Assembly: GCF_000344685.1 (NCBI RefSeq)
Contig: NW_006920411.1
Location: 2,667,910 to 2,731,909 of the forward strand
Direction: 5' to 3'
Length of the DNA stretch: 64,000 bases
Source: Gloeophyllum trabeum ATCC 11539
Taxonomy: Eukaryota; Basidiomycota; Agaricomycetes; Gloeophyllales; Gloeophyllaceae
The number at the start of each line of letters is the position of its first letter. Position 1 is the first letter of the stretch. A program made the translations under genes and the position numbers. Positions 1 through 10,502 of this stretch are shown here, one piece after another. The notes under the pieces are model-generated. The model saw only the letters and a program-made list of their open reading frames with translations, ran no database searches and was not told the DNA's origin.

Positions 1-1115
1 CTTCCTCTTCTCCCTGGTGGGCGCCTGGTCCGCCAGCTGCAGGTGATCTTTCCTCGCCCGTAGCTCGCGCGCCCTCGACGGCGACGGGGGTGCGACTCTG
101 CGAACTATCTCCACCACCGGTACGAGCTTCTTGGGCGGCTCGCGTGGTTTATTATGAAGCGCTGCAGCATTAAATGCTGCGACTAAGCTTCCCGGGCCCG
201 AGAGCTCAAGGCCGTTTGATATTTGGCGGGCTACCGACGGCGTCAACGAATGCCTGTCCGCTGGCGGTGACTGCGACGGACAAATAGCGGGAGAAGCTTC
301 GCCTCCGTCTTCGACATCGCTACCCACTTGATGTCTATGTTTGCGTGAGATGGAGTCTTCATCAGCTATACCAGCGAGTCTCGTGGACCGTCGTGGCCAG
401 GCTGTCCATTCCTCCTTTGTCGAGGGTAACTGGTCAGATTGCAGAGCTCGTCTTGAGGGTCTTGCGGGTGGTGTCGTGATCTCAACACCGTCAAAGATCA
501 GCTTGTGCTGGCGTATGCTGAGGAGAATATTGGATTGTGCGATGATGGGGCTTGAGTCCCCTGTGCCAGATGGAGATGTTTGAGGCTTGTCCGACTTTGG
601 AGAAGCATTGGTCGACTTTAGTTTTGGCCTCCTGCTAGGAAAGTGATTAGCCTAGCAGAGCTTTGGACTCTGAGTTCGGAGCAATCATTCCATACCTCTT
701 TGCATTTGGTGTCCTTGATGATTTCAAATGAACAATATGTTTGGATTGTTTGTCCTCGTCATCAGAGTCCTTGCAATTTACTGGAGGTTCCAGGACTGTC
801 CAGCCCGGGAGATCATCTTGGGAGCTGTGATCGCACTTCCCTTCTGGGCCAGTCTCTAGAGTTGTAGGAGATATAATTGTAGTAGTACAGGTTGGATTGT
901 CACTGATGCTTGTACTTCTGGCAGAAGCAGAGATAGCAGAGGAGGATGCTACTAGTAGCCCATATCAGTGGTGAAATTTGGTAATTTGACGATATCAGTG
1001 ATTGGACCATACCTGAATATAAGCCCAGTGATGGAGTCATAGTCGAAGAGTCTGCCAGCAATGATGAAACCCAGCTGGCTCTGGCTGGGTATTGAGGGCT
1101 AACAGAACGTGGCAT
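1..1115 (-). CDS. Unrecognised protein, 5' part only (runs off the left edge)
   Basis: I do not recognise the family. Three exons are visible: 1013-1115, 696-951 and 634 down to the window edge. They are separated by two 61-nt introns (952-1012, 635-695). Both introns have a GTATGG donor and a TAG acceptor, and the second has a CTAAT branch point. Phases fit exactly (phase 1, then phase 2), and exon 3 has no stop to the edge. The first exon begins MPRSVSPQYPARASW. The product is Ser/Pro/Thr-rich and mostly disordered. It has a patch RRSTRLAG near residue 213 and a basic C-terminal segment (PPKKLVPVVEIVRRVAPP) with an Arg/Lys-rich tail, which suggests a nuclear or scaffolding protein. The start is the first ATG upstream of the first donor. 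The 5' exons sit in CpG-poor DNA like the repeats next door, unlike other genes here. Frame continuity makes it fairly secure as a gene; its function is unknown. Confidence 0.65.
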
Positions 1116-2013
1116 GATGCAAGGATTGGCAAGAATAGTTGACAAGATATGTTGCAGATCAGCCAAGGCCAGAAATCACAGTGGATGACTGGGACTGTTG
1201 ATTTCAACAAAGCTGATGAAGTATTTTCTGGAGGATAGTTGGCAATAAAGAAAGTTGCAGACAAAGACACTTGATTGTGGAGCTAAACAGGAGCAAGGTG
1301 GGGCCAGAAACAAAATTGATGGATGATCAGCGCTCACTTTTATATGGCTGCAATGTTTGGCCTTATTGACAAATATTTGTGACACTCTTCTTGTCTTCTC
1401 ATGAATTCTATTGAGATATCAAGATTTCCCACACAGGTGAAGTCTAGAACCATGGCCCAGGCCAGTACCAGGCCATTCCAACATGATGGCATTGCAATTC
1501 CCAAGGTTGGATAGCACTACAGCAGGACCCTGAATTAGTGAACTGCATGAGTTCATGTAATCTGTGCAGGTTAGTGAAATGCACAGGTCCAGGTAACCCA
1601 TGTGGGTCACAGGTAGGGGTACTTGTGGGTATGGGTACGGGTTGCATTGGGCTGTACCTGTGACCCGCTCACGCCTCCAGAGTCCATTTGACATTGCACT
1701 CACATGTCCCTACCCACATCTCCCCGAGTCTATTTGATGTCACAATCACATGCTCTCAGGCTAGGATTGGTTCAAGATGTTTTCTTGATTTAAATCCGGA
1801 CTTCCTACCATCCGCGATGCAAATGCGGCCCCTGCGAAGCTTTAGCTCCAAGGTCGGATGCTCTGGAGTGACTCAGGATGCGACTCCATGAAGAATTAAC
1901 TTTGGCGTCCATGGTCCTCTGTCTCGTTGTGCATCATCCACATTTCCAACTTTCAGCACTTCCCCTCCTTCATCTCAGTCAAATTACTGAGCTTGCGGAT
2001 GTAAATCCACAGC

Positions 2014-2795
2014 CATGAGGCCAGCATCAGTCAGCGAGCAGCCGGAGATAATTAGCATGTGACTCGCATGTCGCATGGCTTGATGGAAAGGTTTAGGGCA
2101 GGTACTGATGCATCCAAGCGACCTCTGGCAGTTAGGACAAGCCTGTGGTGATACAAGGAAATCATATGGTATGTGGTATAGCAGCAGAGGAGTGCTGAGC
2201 GGTCAGGGAATTGCGGCAATTATTTGTTATTTATCTCTGAGCAATTTCTGAGTCATTTCTGGAGTATAAAATCCATGATGTAGAGTAAAGTAAAAACAAG
2301 TTTGATCTTCACCATTTCAGTGCATCAGAGTTACAGTCTTGGTGACCCGTGAAAGTCCGAACACATCGAACTTAGCGAATTATAATCAATCCTAGCTTTG
2401 CCAATAGGTCTGACTCATCGAATTAAATATCTCCGCCATCGAACATTAACTCCTGTGAGTGCTGGTTTAAAGAAATAAATTAACAGAGCATCTTTAGTCC
2501 AGTACCACCCCACGTGCATGATCCTATGAGAGGTGTCGGTGCCTGCAGTCTGGTCTTTTAGCGATCTTCAGAGATAAATACTCTGGAGCATCAGAGCATT
2601 GTTTGTTTTAGGCATCAAGATTTTATTATTCTAGGTCTTCCTACAGACTCCACCATGTCATCTTACTCCTCCCCTCTCCCTCAAACTGTATGATTACCCT
2701 TCAGTCATCTTAGACCACCTCCACCCATACCACTGGGTGCGATAGGTTATTTCCCTTGGTCTTTGTGGTTGTTGTGTGTTAGTGAATATCAGTGT
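2014..2795 (+). mobile_element. Gypsy-like LTR copy 1, decayed
   Basis: This segment aligns along its length (about 780 bp) with 31688-32470. Shared landmarks in order are an ATGAGGCCAGCATCAGTCAGC start, a TATA box (GTATAAA near 2266), GCTTTGCCAATAGG near 2397, a GAGATAAATACTC block near 2571, GGTCTTCCTAC near 2634 and a TTGTTGTGTGT end near 2770. The true LTR probably begins at the TGTGAC near 2057, since the first 40 bp match the end of a coding-like segment in copy 2. Many CG sites of copy 2 are TG or CA here. No protein-coding part of the element is intact. Confidence 0.65.
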
Positions 2796-4093
2796 ACCTG
2801 TACCCAACCCATAGACATGGGTTTGCACATGGGTGTGATACAGTACAGGTACACACCAGGACACCCATGGGTGTACCCGTGCAGTTCCCTAGTGCAGGTG
2901 CAGGTGGGTATAGGTACAGGTCACATTTGGTGCCACTGATGTAGTGAATAGCACAGGTATATGCCTGGGTGTCTGAGGCATAACTGTACCTGTATCCATG
3001 CTCAACCCATTTTGACAGGTTGGATAAGGTGTGGGTTGGGTCATGGGCTTCAGTTTTAAAAATGTAGCGTCACAGTGTTGAAATAATCCTAGCAAGCAGA
3101 AGATGAGCACACTTGCCCCAAGCCTGAGCGGTCAGCTGCCCAAAGGGCAATAACATACTGTACATTGAGTAGATACAACAAATATATAAGATTTTCTTTT
3201 CACCTTATCAGTCAGGCCCACCTGCAGTGGCCCCCCCTGACCAGCACATGTTATGATGCTGTACTCATCCAATGCAGTTATCATCTCTCTCCTGCATGTG
3301 GAAGCTGGGCAATGTGTGTCCAAACTGCCTCAGCCTCTTACCACCCTGGCATTGAAACATCTCCACAGATACTATAACTGCAGTGAGCGACAATGTGTCT
3401 ATTATGTAACTTCCCAAGTGGCACCCGCTGGTGCAAGATGCACAACATGGTGCAAGCTTGCAAGCCCCAAAATGCGAAATCAAACACACTCCCCTGAGTG
3501 CAGTGAGCGAGCACCTTGAGTGCACTCTGCATCTCCAAGCACTCCCTGGAACCAGGCCTTGCATCTCCTCCAGTCCTGACTCCAACAAGTCCATGTTCTT
3601 TGTGATGAGCTATGATGGGTGACCCTTAGGTAAAACTTTCAAGGTGGTGGTGACAACGTGCAATGGTCCTCAACTCTCCAATAGCTCTCCAATCTGACAT
3701 GGAATCCTCATCAGCATCTCTGGCAGAGAGTGACAAATTGGACACAACAATGAACTTCTGCCCCATATGCACAGGGACATGTCAACCTCAAGGCCTTTGG
3801 GTGTGCAGTGTGTCTCAAGTGGTTGCACAATCTTTGGTGGGGCAGCCCACACGCAGGCATCTTCATCATACAATAGAGTGGACTCTGAATAAAAGAATGT
3901 TTTGTCAATCAAGCAGGTGGTCAAACAAACTTTGAACCAGTGAGAAAGAGGCTGACAGCAAACAGAAAATGCATATGCATGTGACCCAGCAACGTAGTGA
4001 GTGGTGGGTGTACAGTTGCCCCCAGGAGCCTTGTTTGGTATTTAGACCCTCCAAGCGGGTTCATGTGATGATACACACCACTAAGTTCTGTTC

Positions 4094-5600
4094 GTGGAAA
4101 CAGCTCTCAGCACCCCCTTGTTTCTACTGTCCATATCACAAGCTTGTACCCCTTATTATCCATCAACCTCTATCCCCACTGCAAGCTATCTACATTTGTT
4201 ACTCCAGCTGTCCGGTCTGTTTGCTACTCAACTCATCCATGGACCAGTCTCACTCATTTGTCACCCATGGATGGGAGTTGCCATCTTCCCCTTGCCTTCA
4301 CCAGGTTGAAGACCACATTCCCTCTACTCCACAGACTATACTCCTTCGATCCCTAACAGTTGGACCACTCCATCAAGCCTGGGAGCTCACCCACTTCCTA
4401 TACTACCCACCAGCCACACTACAACTCATCCACTCGCTTCTGGAGGGATTGGAGCTTTGTCTACTAGTTGTTGACTCTAGGATTTGCCATCCAGTCTCTA
4501 GTCCCTCTCCCTTTTTGCTCTGATGAGGTGTAGGTCATTCCCTGACATATGCCTATTTAGGAAGGGATCCTCATATGAGACTTGATGAGAGCTGGGGACA
4601 CTGGCTCTGCTTTCTCCCTGGCTTCTCCCATCTCTTGGTATCTCCCCTTTCATCTTGCTCTATCCCTCTGCCACTTCCTACTTTCTTCCCACTCCATGAA
4701 CTGTACTTGAGCCTTTGCTTCTCCCTCCACCTGACCTCCCTATATTCATAGCTCATCTCCTATTGGTTCAATTCACCCCCTCTTTGGTTCCCTACTGTTT
4801 CCATGCATTTGAATTGTTTGCAATGGTTTGCAGAATTGTATGATGCACCATTCTCGAGATATAAACTTGTACTTCCTTAGATTACCCCAGAATTCATTTT
4901 CCCCAGAATTCATTTTCCCCTAGCTTAGAGCCAAAGTATCGACTGTCCCTCATTGTTCAAAGTGTCTCCTCGCCATTAGCAACAGTCTCCAGCCTCAGTC
5001 TTAGTCTCAGCAAGAGTCTCATCAGCCTCAGCCACAGTTCAGCTTCCAGCAGTATCTGATTTCTCTAGAGTTCTGCAGTGTGCGCATTCACATTGTCTTG
5101 TCTTTCCCAATGTATAGAGAGTCCCCCCAATGAGTCTCAGTGTTTTACTACTGCTCCATCAACTTCCAGTATATCCTCTTAGGCAGCCACCCTGAGTGCT
5201 AAACCCTTTCAATCAACTTCCACCAGCTTGCCTTCATACTCTAGGGTTTTACTAGGCCTCTACCAATGTCATCTACTCCTGCAGACTGCTCTTGGGTTAC
5301 CTACATGACTGTGGGTATCCTACTCCCCAGCATTTGTTGGGTTTACCCCCAAGGGCTCTTGGGTGCATCTCTCCTTGTCTATTGTATTACTTCCTCTTCC
5401 TCTCCCCTTATCTTACTCTCGTCACTGGTCCCCTTACTGGAGTCCCCCCATTCATCCCATCCATTTCCCTTTTCCTTGGGTCTAGGTCACCCTTTTGCTT
5501 GGGGTGTCCAATGATGTGCAGGCCTTCAAGCCTGCTGTGTGGTTGTTTGTTGGTGGTTTTCCCCTTCATTCACTGCCAGTGCTCATCACCAGCATGCCAT
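4094..5600 (+). repeat. Dispersed repeat, copy A
   Basis: Blocks at about 4340-4510 and 5270-5560 match blocks at about 7470-7625 and 7740-8060 in the same order. Shared strings include TCGCTTCT, CTCTAGTCC, CCCAAGGG followed by CTCT, TTGTATT, CTTCCTCTTCC and AAGCCTGCTG. The copies are strongly diverged and copy A has extra sequence between the two blocks. It has no coding capacity I can support; it is probably an old non-autonomous transposable element. Confidence 0.45.
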
Positions 5601-5929
5601 CATTCTTGCCTGCCTCCAATTAGGTCCATTATGGTGCAACTCAAGTAGATGTGACCAATCCATCGCTATGGGTCTGGCAGTTGCAATAGCAATGTTGGTG
5701 CAGCCAGAGCTAATGCACACATGACCACTACATCTGCAGATTATTCAATTGGTGGCTCAGACTCAAAGATACACTTTGAAGACCTCTGGAAGAAATGTAG
5801 GACACATGGAGACTGCAGGAGACCATATGGAAGCGAGATGGTGGATTAAGGTGCATGGACTTTGTCTGTACCAGTGAGCAGGCATATGATGTATGTGTGG
5901 AGTTTGGAAGTTAATCTTTGTATTCTTGT

Positions 5930-6150
5930 CTGACACGTTGTGTGATTGCTTGGTTGCATATAAAACACAGTATCATGTAGTGTCAACACAAGTTTTGTTC
6001 TCAACAATCTCAGAGCTCCAGTATCAGAACCTCAGCAACCATCAAAGTTGGAAAGCATCAAACTTAGTGAATTTGTTTCTGACCCTAGCTTTGCCAATAG
6101 GCCTGACCCATCAATCTCCCATCTTTTCATCTAGTGTGATCCAACATTAG
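5930..6150 (+). mobile_element. Gypsy-like LTR fragment (central part)
   Basis: This stretch carries the central part of the same LTR family: a TATA box (ATATAAAA near 5958), an ACAAGTTTTG/CTCAACAATCTCAGAG block, CAAACTTAGTGAATT and CTAGCTTTGCCAATAGGCCTGAC. It is more diverged than the copy at 2014. Its outer ends are not recognisable. Confidence 0.5.
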
Positions 6151-6859
6151 GCATGAGGGCTGGTAGGCTGTTGCTACCAGGCTCCCTGGACCATTATCTT
6201 GGCAGGCAGCTTTTATTCTGTTTTTGAGCTTTATGATCATCCTGAGGTGCTCAAATGGGGACCACTCACTGCTGCTCATGGACTCAATCATCTGGTGTTA
6301 ATGCTTTCTCCACCTGTGAACCCTCCTATGGTCATGCTCAGATGGTCATACATGTGGTCAGTTAAATGATTGGAATGGTTGGAACAGTTAGTGCAGCTTT
6401 ATTAATCACCAGACTGATGACACCACTGACCAGGTTGCAACATGCTTTGATTGCATGGATTGCCAAATTGATCATTCTGGCTGCTGCACATCATCTGAAA
6501 TGGTGAGGTGGCCTTGAGGTTACATAGTCAGTTCTGAAGTCAGAGTTGAACCATTCTGGATGAAGAAAGTGACCTGTTCACAAGAAGAGACCCATCTCCC
6601 TGGTGTTGTGGGTCATAGTCTTGTGCAGCATGGATGGTGTGGTATGGGTGGCAGCAGTCTAGGAGTACTGGAGGGGAGTTAAGTTCTAAGGGTAGAGTGT
6701 TGGAAATCCATGAAGTCCTATGGACCGCCTTGCAAGGGTTCCCAGGGTTCCTATGCAGTGTGCCGGTTGCAATAAAGTACGAGTGTCTGCAACCAATTTG
6801 CAATGGCATTGCAACTGAGGTTATCCACAGGGCCAAGAATAGCAAAAAATAAATTTATG

Positions 6860-6956
6860 AGGTGGGCATGGAAGGAATTGAACTCATGACCTTTGAAGAT
6901 CTATATTACATAAGAAAAACAAAGATGGACAACTCAACCACTACACCATGTGCACT
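6860..6956 (-). other. tRNA-like remnant, possibly the head of a SINE
   Basis: On the minus strand, TGGTGTAGTGGTTGAG resembles a pol III A box. About 60 nt further on, GAGTTCAATTCC resembles a B box. The 3' side ends CATGCCCACC, which pairs imperfectly with the 5' GTGCACATG. The acceptor and T stems have mismatches and the anticodon region is too long, so this is not a working tRNA gene. Nearby CAATGGCATTGCA palindromes at about 6800 and 7166 may belong to the same element. Confidence 0.3.
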
Positions 6957-7361
6957 GGATCTACATACTATGCAATTATATATATAGCATGGTGCTTCTA
7001 CTTCAGGAGATGTCCAAACAATACAATCCATGGGCTAGCCCAAGAAACACCTTTCTAGGGTGTTCTGCAGCAATATTCTATATTTATGGATGACCCGTGG
7101 GATGCAAATCAAGTGGTGTGCAGTGAGCCGCGATTGCGATGGGCAGCTCACATGGCAAGCCGATTGCAATGGCATTGCACCACCATGGGAATGGATGCCC
7201 ATTGCAAGGCGGGTTTTGAATTTCCGACAAGGGGAGTAAGACACCAGAGATAGTCCATGGATGGAAACCTGTAACCAAAACAATCTTGAGGCCTGTAGAA
7301 CTAAGGTGAGCTATATCTGTTTCTTTGGTAGTATATATAAGCTGAGGTTGCTCGAGGGTCC

Positions 7362-8100
7362 ATGGGCAGTAGCCCTTTTGCATTGCCTTCCCCAGATATC
7401 AGAACAGCTCTCCACTGCGCTATAGACTGTTTGTCATTGCTCCCTAGCTACTCAGACCAGTGCAACAGTCTGGGAGCCCCATCTTGGTCCTGTCCTTCAT
7501 ACTATCTTCCAACCACACCAGTATGCATCTGTTCGCTTCTAGAGAAACCAGAGCCTCTTCTACTACCTAATGGCAGGTGGTCATATCTAGGAGTCTCTGC
7601 TTGGTCTCTAGTCCTCTTAGGAAGTCCATAGCAGTACATTAGTTGTGCAGAGTCCTACATCATGTCCTGCTGCCTTGTATGTGCTCTGTAGCACTCTATG
7701 ACTTCCCTAGCTGTGCTGTATTTCTCTGGATTTTGACCTCTGGTTGAGCCACTCTACTGCAGAAGTGCTATCTCCCAGTATTGGTTTAGTCCCAAGGGAC
7801 TCTCCAGTGTACCTCTCCCTCTCTTGTATTGCTTCCTCTTCCACTGGTACTGTGTTCCCAGCTCTTCGGATGTTAGCTATGTTGTATTTGTCTTCTTACT
7901 TGCACCTGGTGCTCATGAATGTGGTTCACCCATTCCTCTATTAATTCATGTCTTTCCTCCTTTGTTGTTTCTCTTAGCTTGGCTGTTATGCTGGTCTTCC
8001 AATGGGGTACCAGGCACAGACCTTCGAGCCTGCTGCGTATGCTGTATTTCCCCCAAGTTACACCCAGTACTGCTAACAGGCATAGATGCACTACAAGATC
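7362..8100 (+). repeat. Dispersed repeat, copy B
   Basis: This is the shorter partner of the repeat at 4094-5600, with the same blocks in the same order. A TATA-like TATATATAAG lies just upstream near 7330, which could mark the promoter end of the element. Short open frames inside it are not conserved between the copies, so I do not call a gene. Confidence 0.45.
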
Positions 8101-8392
8101 AGAGAAGCTGAATGAATCAATATCCTTTCATCCAGGGAGCAGCAGGGTAAAAGTCGGAGGGAGAAGAGAAAGACAGTCAAGGATCAGGCAGTGACACACT
8201 AACCATTACACTTGGAGGGGATTGCAAATGTGAACTAGCTGCACCACACCTTGTGAGTGATCTGCGCTTGGTCTGCAACCTCCAAGATCCTCCTGCCACC
8301 ATATAAATATAGTATCAGCATAGCACAGGGCCAAAACAGGCAGAGATCAAGGATCACATCCCAAACTGCCCAAAATAGAGTCACCAGCAAAA

Positions 8393-10297
8393 CTATATGC
8401 CATCCTGGTCATCCTCAATCAATATCTTCATCTTCCACCCCTCCATGTCCTCATCAGGCTCCTCGTCAGCCCATAGGATATCTTCGTCATGTTCCCCATT
8501 TATCCGGACACCATTAGGCTGCGCACCGCCACCATCTACCCCAGCAATGTCCACCTCCTGCTCCTCCTCCTTCATCTTTCTCTTTGCCATTTCTTCTTCA
8601 TCCTCCTGTGGTACCACATAACTTTATCGAGGCCGTCCGAGGCAAAGGAAAGATGGGAGGCTTACAATGTCAAACTCGTCTTCCCGTTCCTCGTACTCCA
8701 CGTTCACGTCTATCTCCTCGAAGCCACCGGCGAATGCTCCCCATCTTTCTTGCACGGGGATGTGCCAGATGAGGATGTTCCCGAGATTCGTGGTGGAGGC
8801 TATCGCAGGTTTACTGGGATGCCACTGGTAATACTCCAGTTGGTTAGTACAGCAGCGGGAATATGTGAGAGACGACAGAACATACGTGCACATACACCAG
8901 GGGCTCCCGCCCGCCATCCAGCGTATTCGCGAACTGGCCATCATTCGCGATATCCCATATGTATATTTTATGCGCCGCGGGATCCGCTGCACCTATAATA
9001 ACGTGACACTAACATTAACTGAATCCACCGACGAGCGCTGCACCGTTCGAGCTACCACATACCTCCCGCGAGCCACTCCCCGTCGGGGCTGAACGACATC
9101 GCGTGCCATGCCGTCTTCGTGATGGGGTCGTTGAAGCGGTGGATGGGCTCGATCTCACACTCCAGGCACCACTGGTCGGAGTACGTCGGCACGCTGAACT
9201 GGCGGAGCGTGCGGTCGGTCGAGTTGGTGACCATCCGCCTGCGGCGGCGCCGTGCATCAGCGATCCCGGATTCGCAGGCGTGCAAAAGTGAATGGAGGCA
9301 CCCACCGCCCGGACTTGGCGAACTCGATGCCGCGGATGCTGCCCACCGCGGAAATCTTATCGGCGATCTTGTGTCGGCCGACCATCTAGCGAACGACGAA
9401 CGTGTGCCTGTGATGTCAGCACCGGGAAGCGATGGGAAGAGAAGGAGCACGCACGGTCTTCGTGCGCGTGTTGAACACGAGGACGGACCCGGTCGAGGTC
9501 CCCGCGAAGATGTGCTTCCCGGAGGGGTCGAAGCGCGCGACGGTAATCGCGGACCTGCGGGACGGGCGGGGTAAGTTGGGTAGCTAGGATGAGAGAACTT
9601 TTTGCAAGGTCAGGTGGGCGGTACGCACCGCGGGCGGTGCATCTGGGCCTCTTCGTCCTCGTCCTCCTGCGGCTCGCACAGCTCGACCCTGCTCCTTTGG
9701 GACTTGCGCAGATCCACGACGTAGGCGTCGCCCGATGCCAGAAGGACGAGCATGATCTGGCTGTAGCGTGACGTATGAATAACACACGCATGAGAACCGC
9801 GTCAGCCATGACCACAGCTCAGTTCACGCACCTATTCCGCGGGTGGAACCACGCCGAGGCAATCGGCGCGTCGAACCTGACCGTCGCGTGCCGCCTTGGT
9901 GGGTCGGTCTCCGACGCGAGGTCCCACACGACGAGGTTCCAGTCCTTGGAAGCGGTCAGCACGAAGCGGGAGTGTCTTGACCAGCTGCGCGGCGCATGAA
10001 CGCACGGGGCGCCGAGGCAGGGGGGGATACGCACTCTACACTGGTGACGCCCTTGACGTGGCCCTCGAGCCAGCGCACGGCGGCGCGCGTGTCGAGGTCC
10101 CAGACGACGGCGGTGCCGTCGTTGCGCCCCGCAGCGACGAAGCGGCCTGAGGGGTCGAAGCGCGCGAAGAGGGCTCCGGAGTGGAGGGAAGTCTGGACGG
10201 CGGTGGGGTAGGTGATGCTAAAGGGGTCTGAGAAGTGTGGTCAATTGTGGCTTGTTGCAATATAAGAAGGGAGCTCACTGGATAGTGAATCGTTCAT
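8393..10297 (-). CDS. swd1: COMPASS subunit Swd1 / RbBP5 (WD40)
   Basis: This is a WD40 scaffold of the Set1/COMPASS histone H3K4 methyltransferase. About nine exons reconstruct cleanly. Exon 1 encodes only MNDSLS before a 51-nt intron (10228-10278). The WD repeats follow with family signatures: GRNDGTAVVWDLDTRA, VLTASKDWNLVVWDLASE, AGTSTGSVLVFNTRTK and NSTDRTLRQFSVP. Then come WHPSKPAIAS and the diagnostic RbBP5 hinge ERWGAFAGGFEEID followed by NVEYEEREDEFDI. The last exon is acidic and ends at 8393, as in the family. The start is the only ATG upstream of the first donor. It is divergent from tti2 over 205 bp. Identification rests on the hinge motif after the propeller and is strong. Confidence 0.93.
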
Positions 10298-10502
10298 AGT
10301 GATCCAGACCGCCTTTGCTAAAAGCTAGCAGAGGGATATGTTCTGGAGATGATTCCTTTCCTTCCGTGTAGCCTATAGACGTAGCATAGAACAGACAGAG
10401 CACGCAAGGGCAGGCAGAGGCAGTACGGGATGCTGTGGTTGGCCACAATCTGAGACTGAAGCAGAAGCGCAACGCGATCGAGAACGCACGTGACGCCTCT
10501 CG
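10298..10502. promoter_or_regulatory. Shared divergent promoter, swd1 / tti2
   Basis: These 205 bp separate the start codons of two oppositely directed genes, so both promoters and 5' UTRs must fit here. I see no clear TATA box. That it is a bidirectional promoter is inferred from spacing alone. Confidence 0.5.

Larger units (their letters stand above)
1116..8392. other. Repeat-rich, CpG-poor region without a supported gene
   Basis: No reading frame here has family-like content or a consistent exon chain. The sequence is low in CpG and rich in TG/CA compared with the gene islands. It contains an LTR-like copy, a second LTR fragment, two copies of another dispersed repeat and a tRNA-like patch, listed separately. 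Short runs of tandem-like tracts resembling tgggtacaggtac occur near 1600-1650 and 2790-2960. A 17-bp unit (ccccagaattcattttc) is repeated twice at about 4885-4920. The rest shows nothing I can name. Confidence 0.6.

Noticed and set aside
3969..4523. 184-residue plus-strand frame
   Set aside because: It lies in a dispersed repeat, the matching repeat copy does not keep the frame, and composition is that of low-CpG noncoding DNA.
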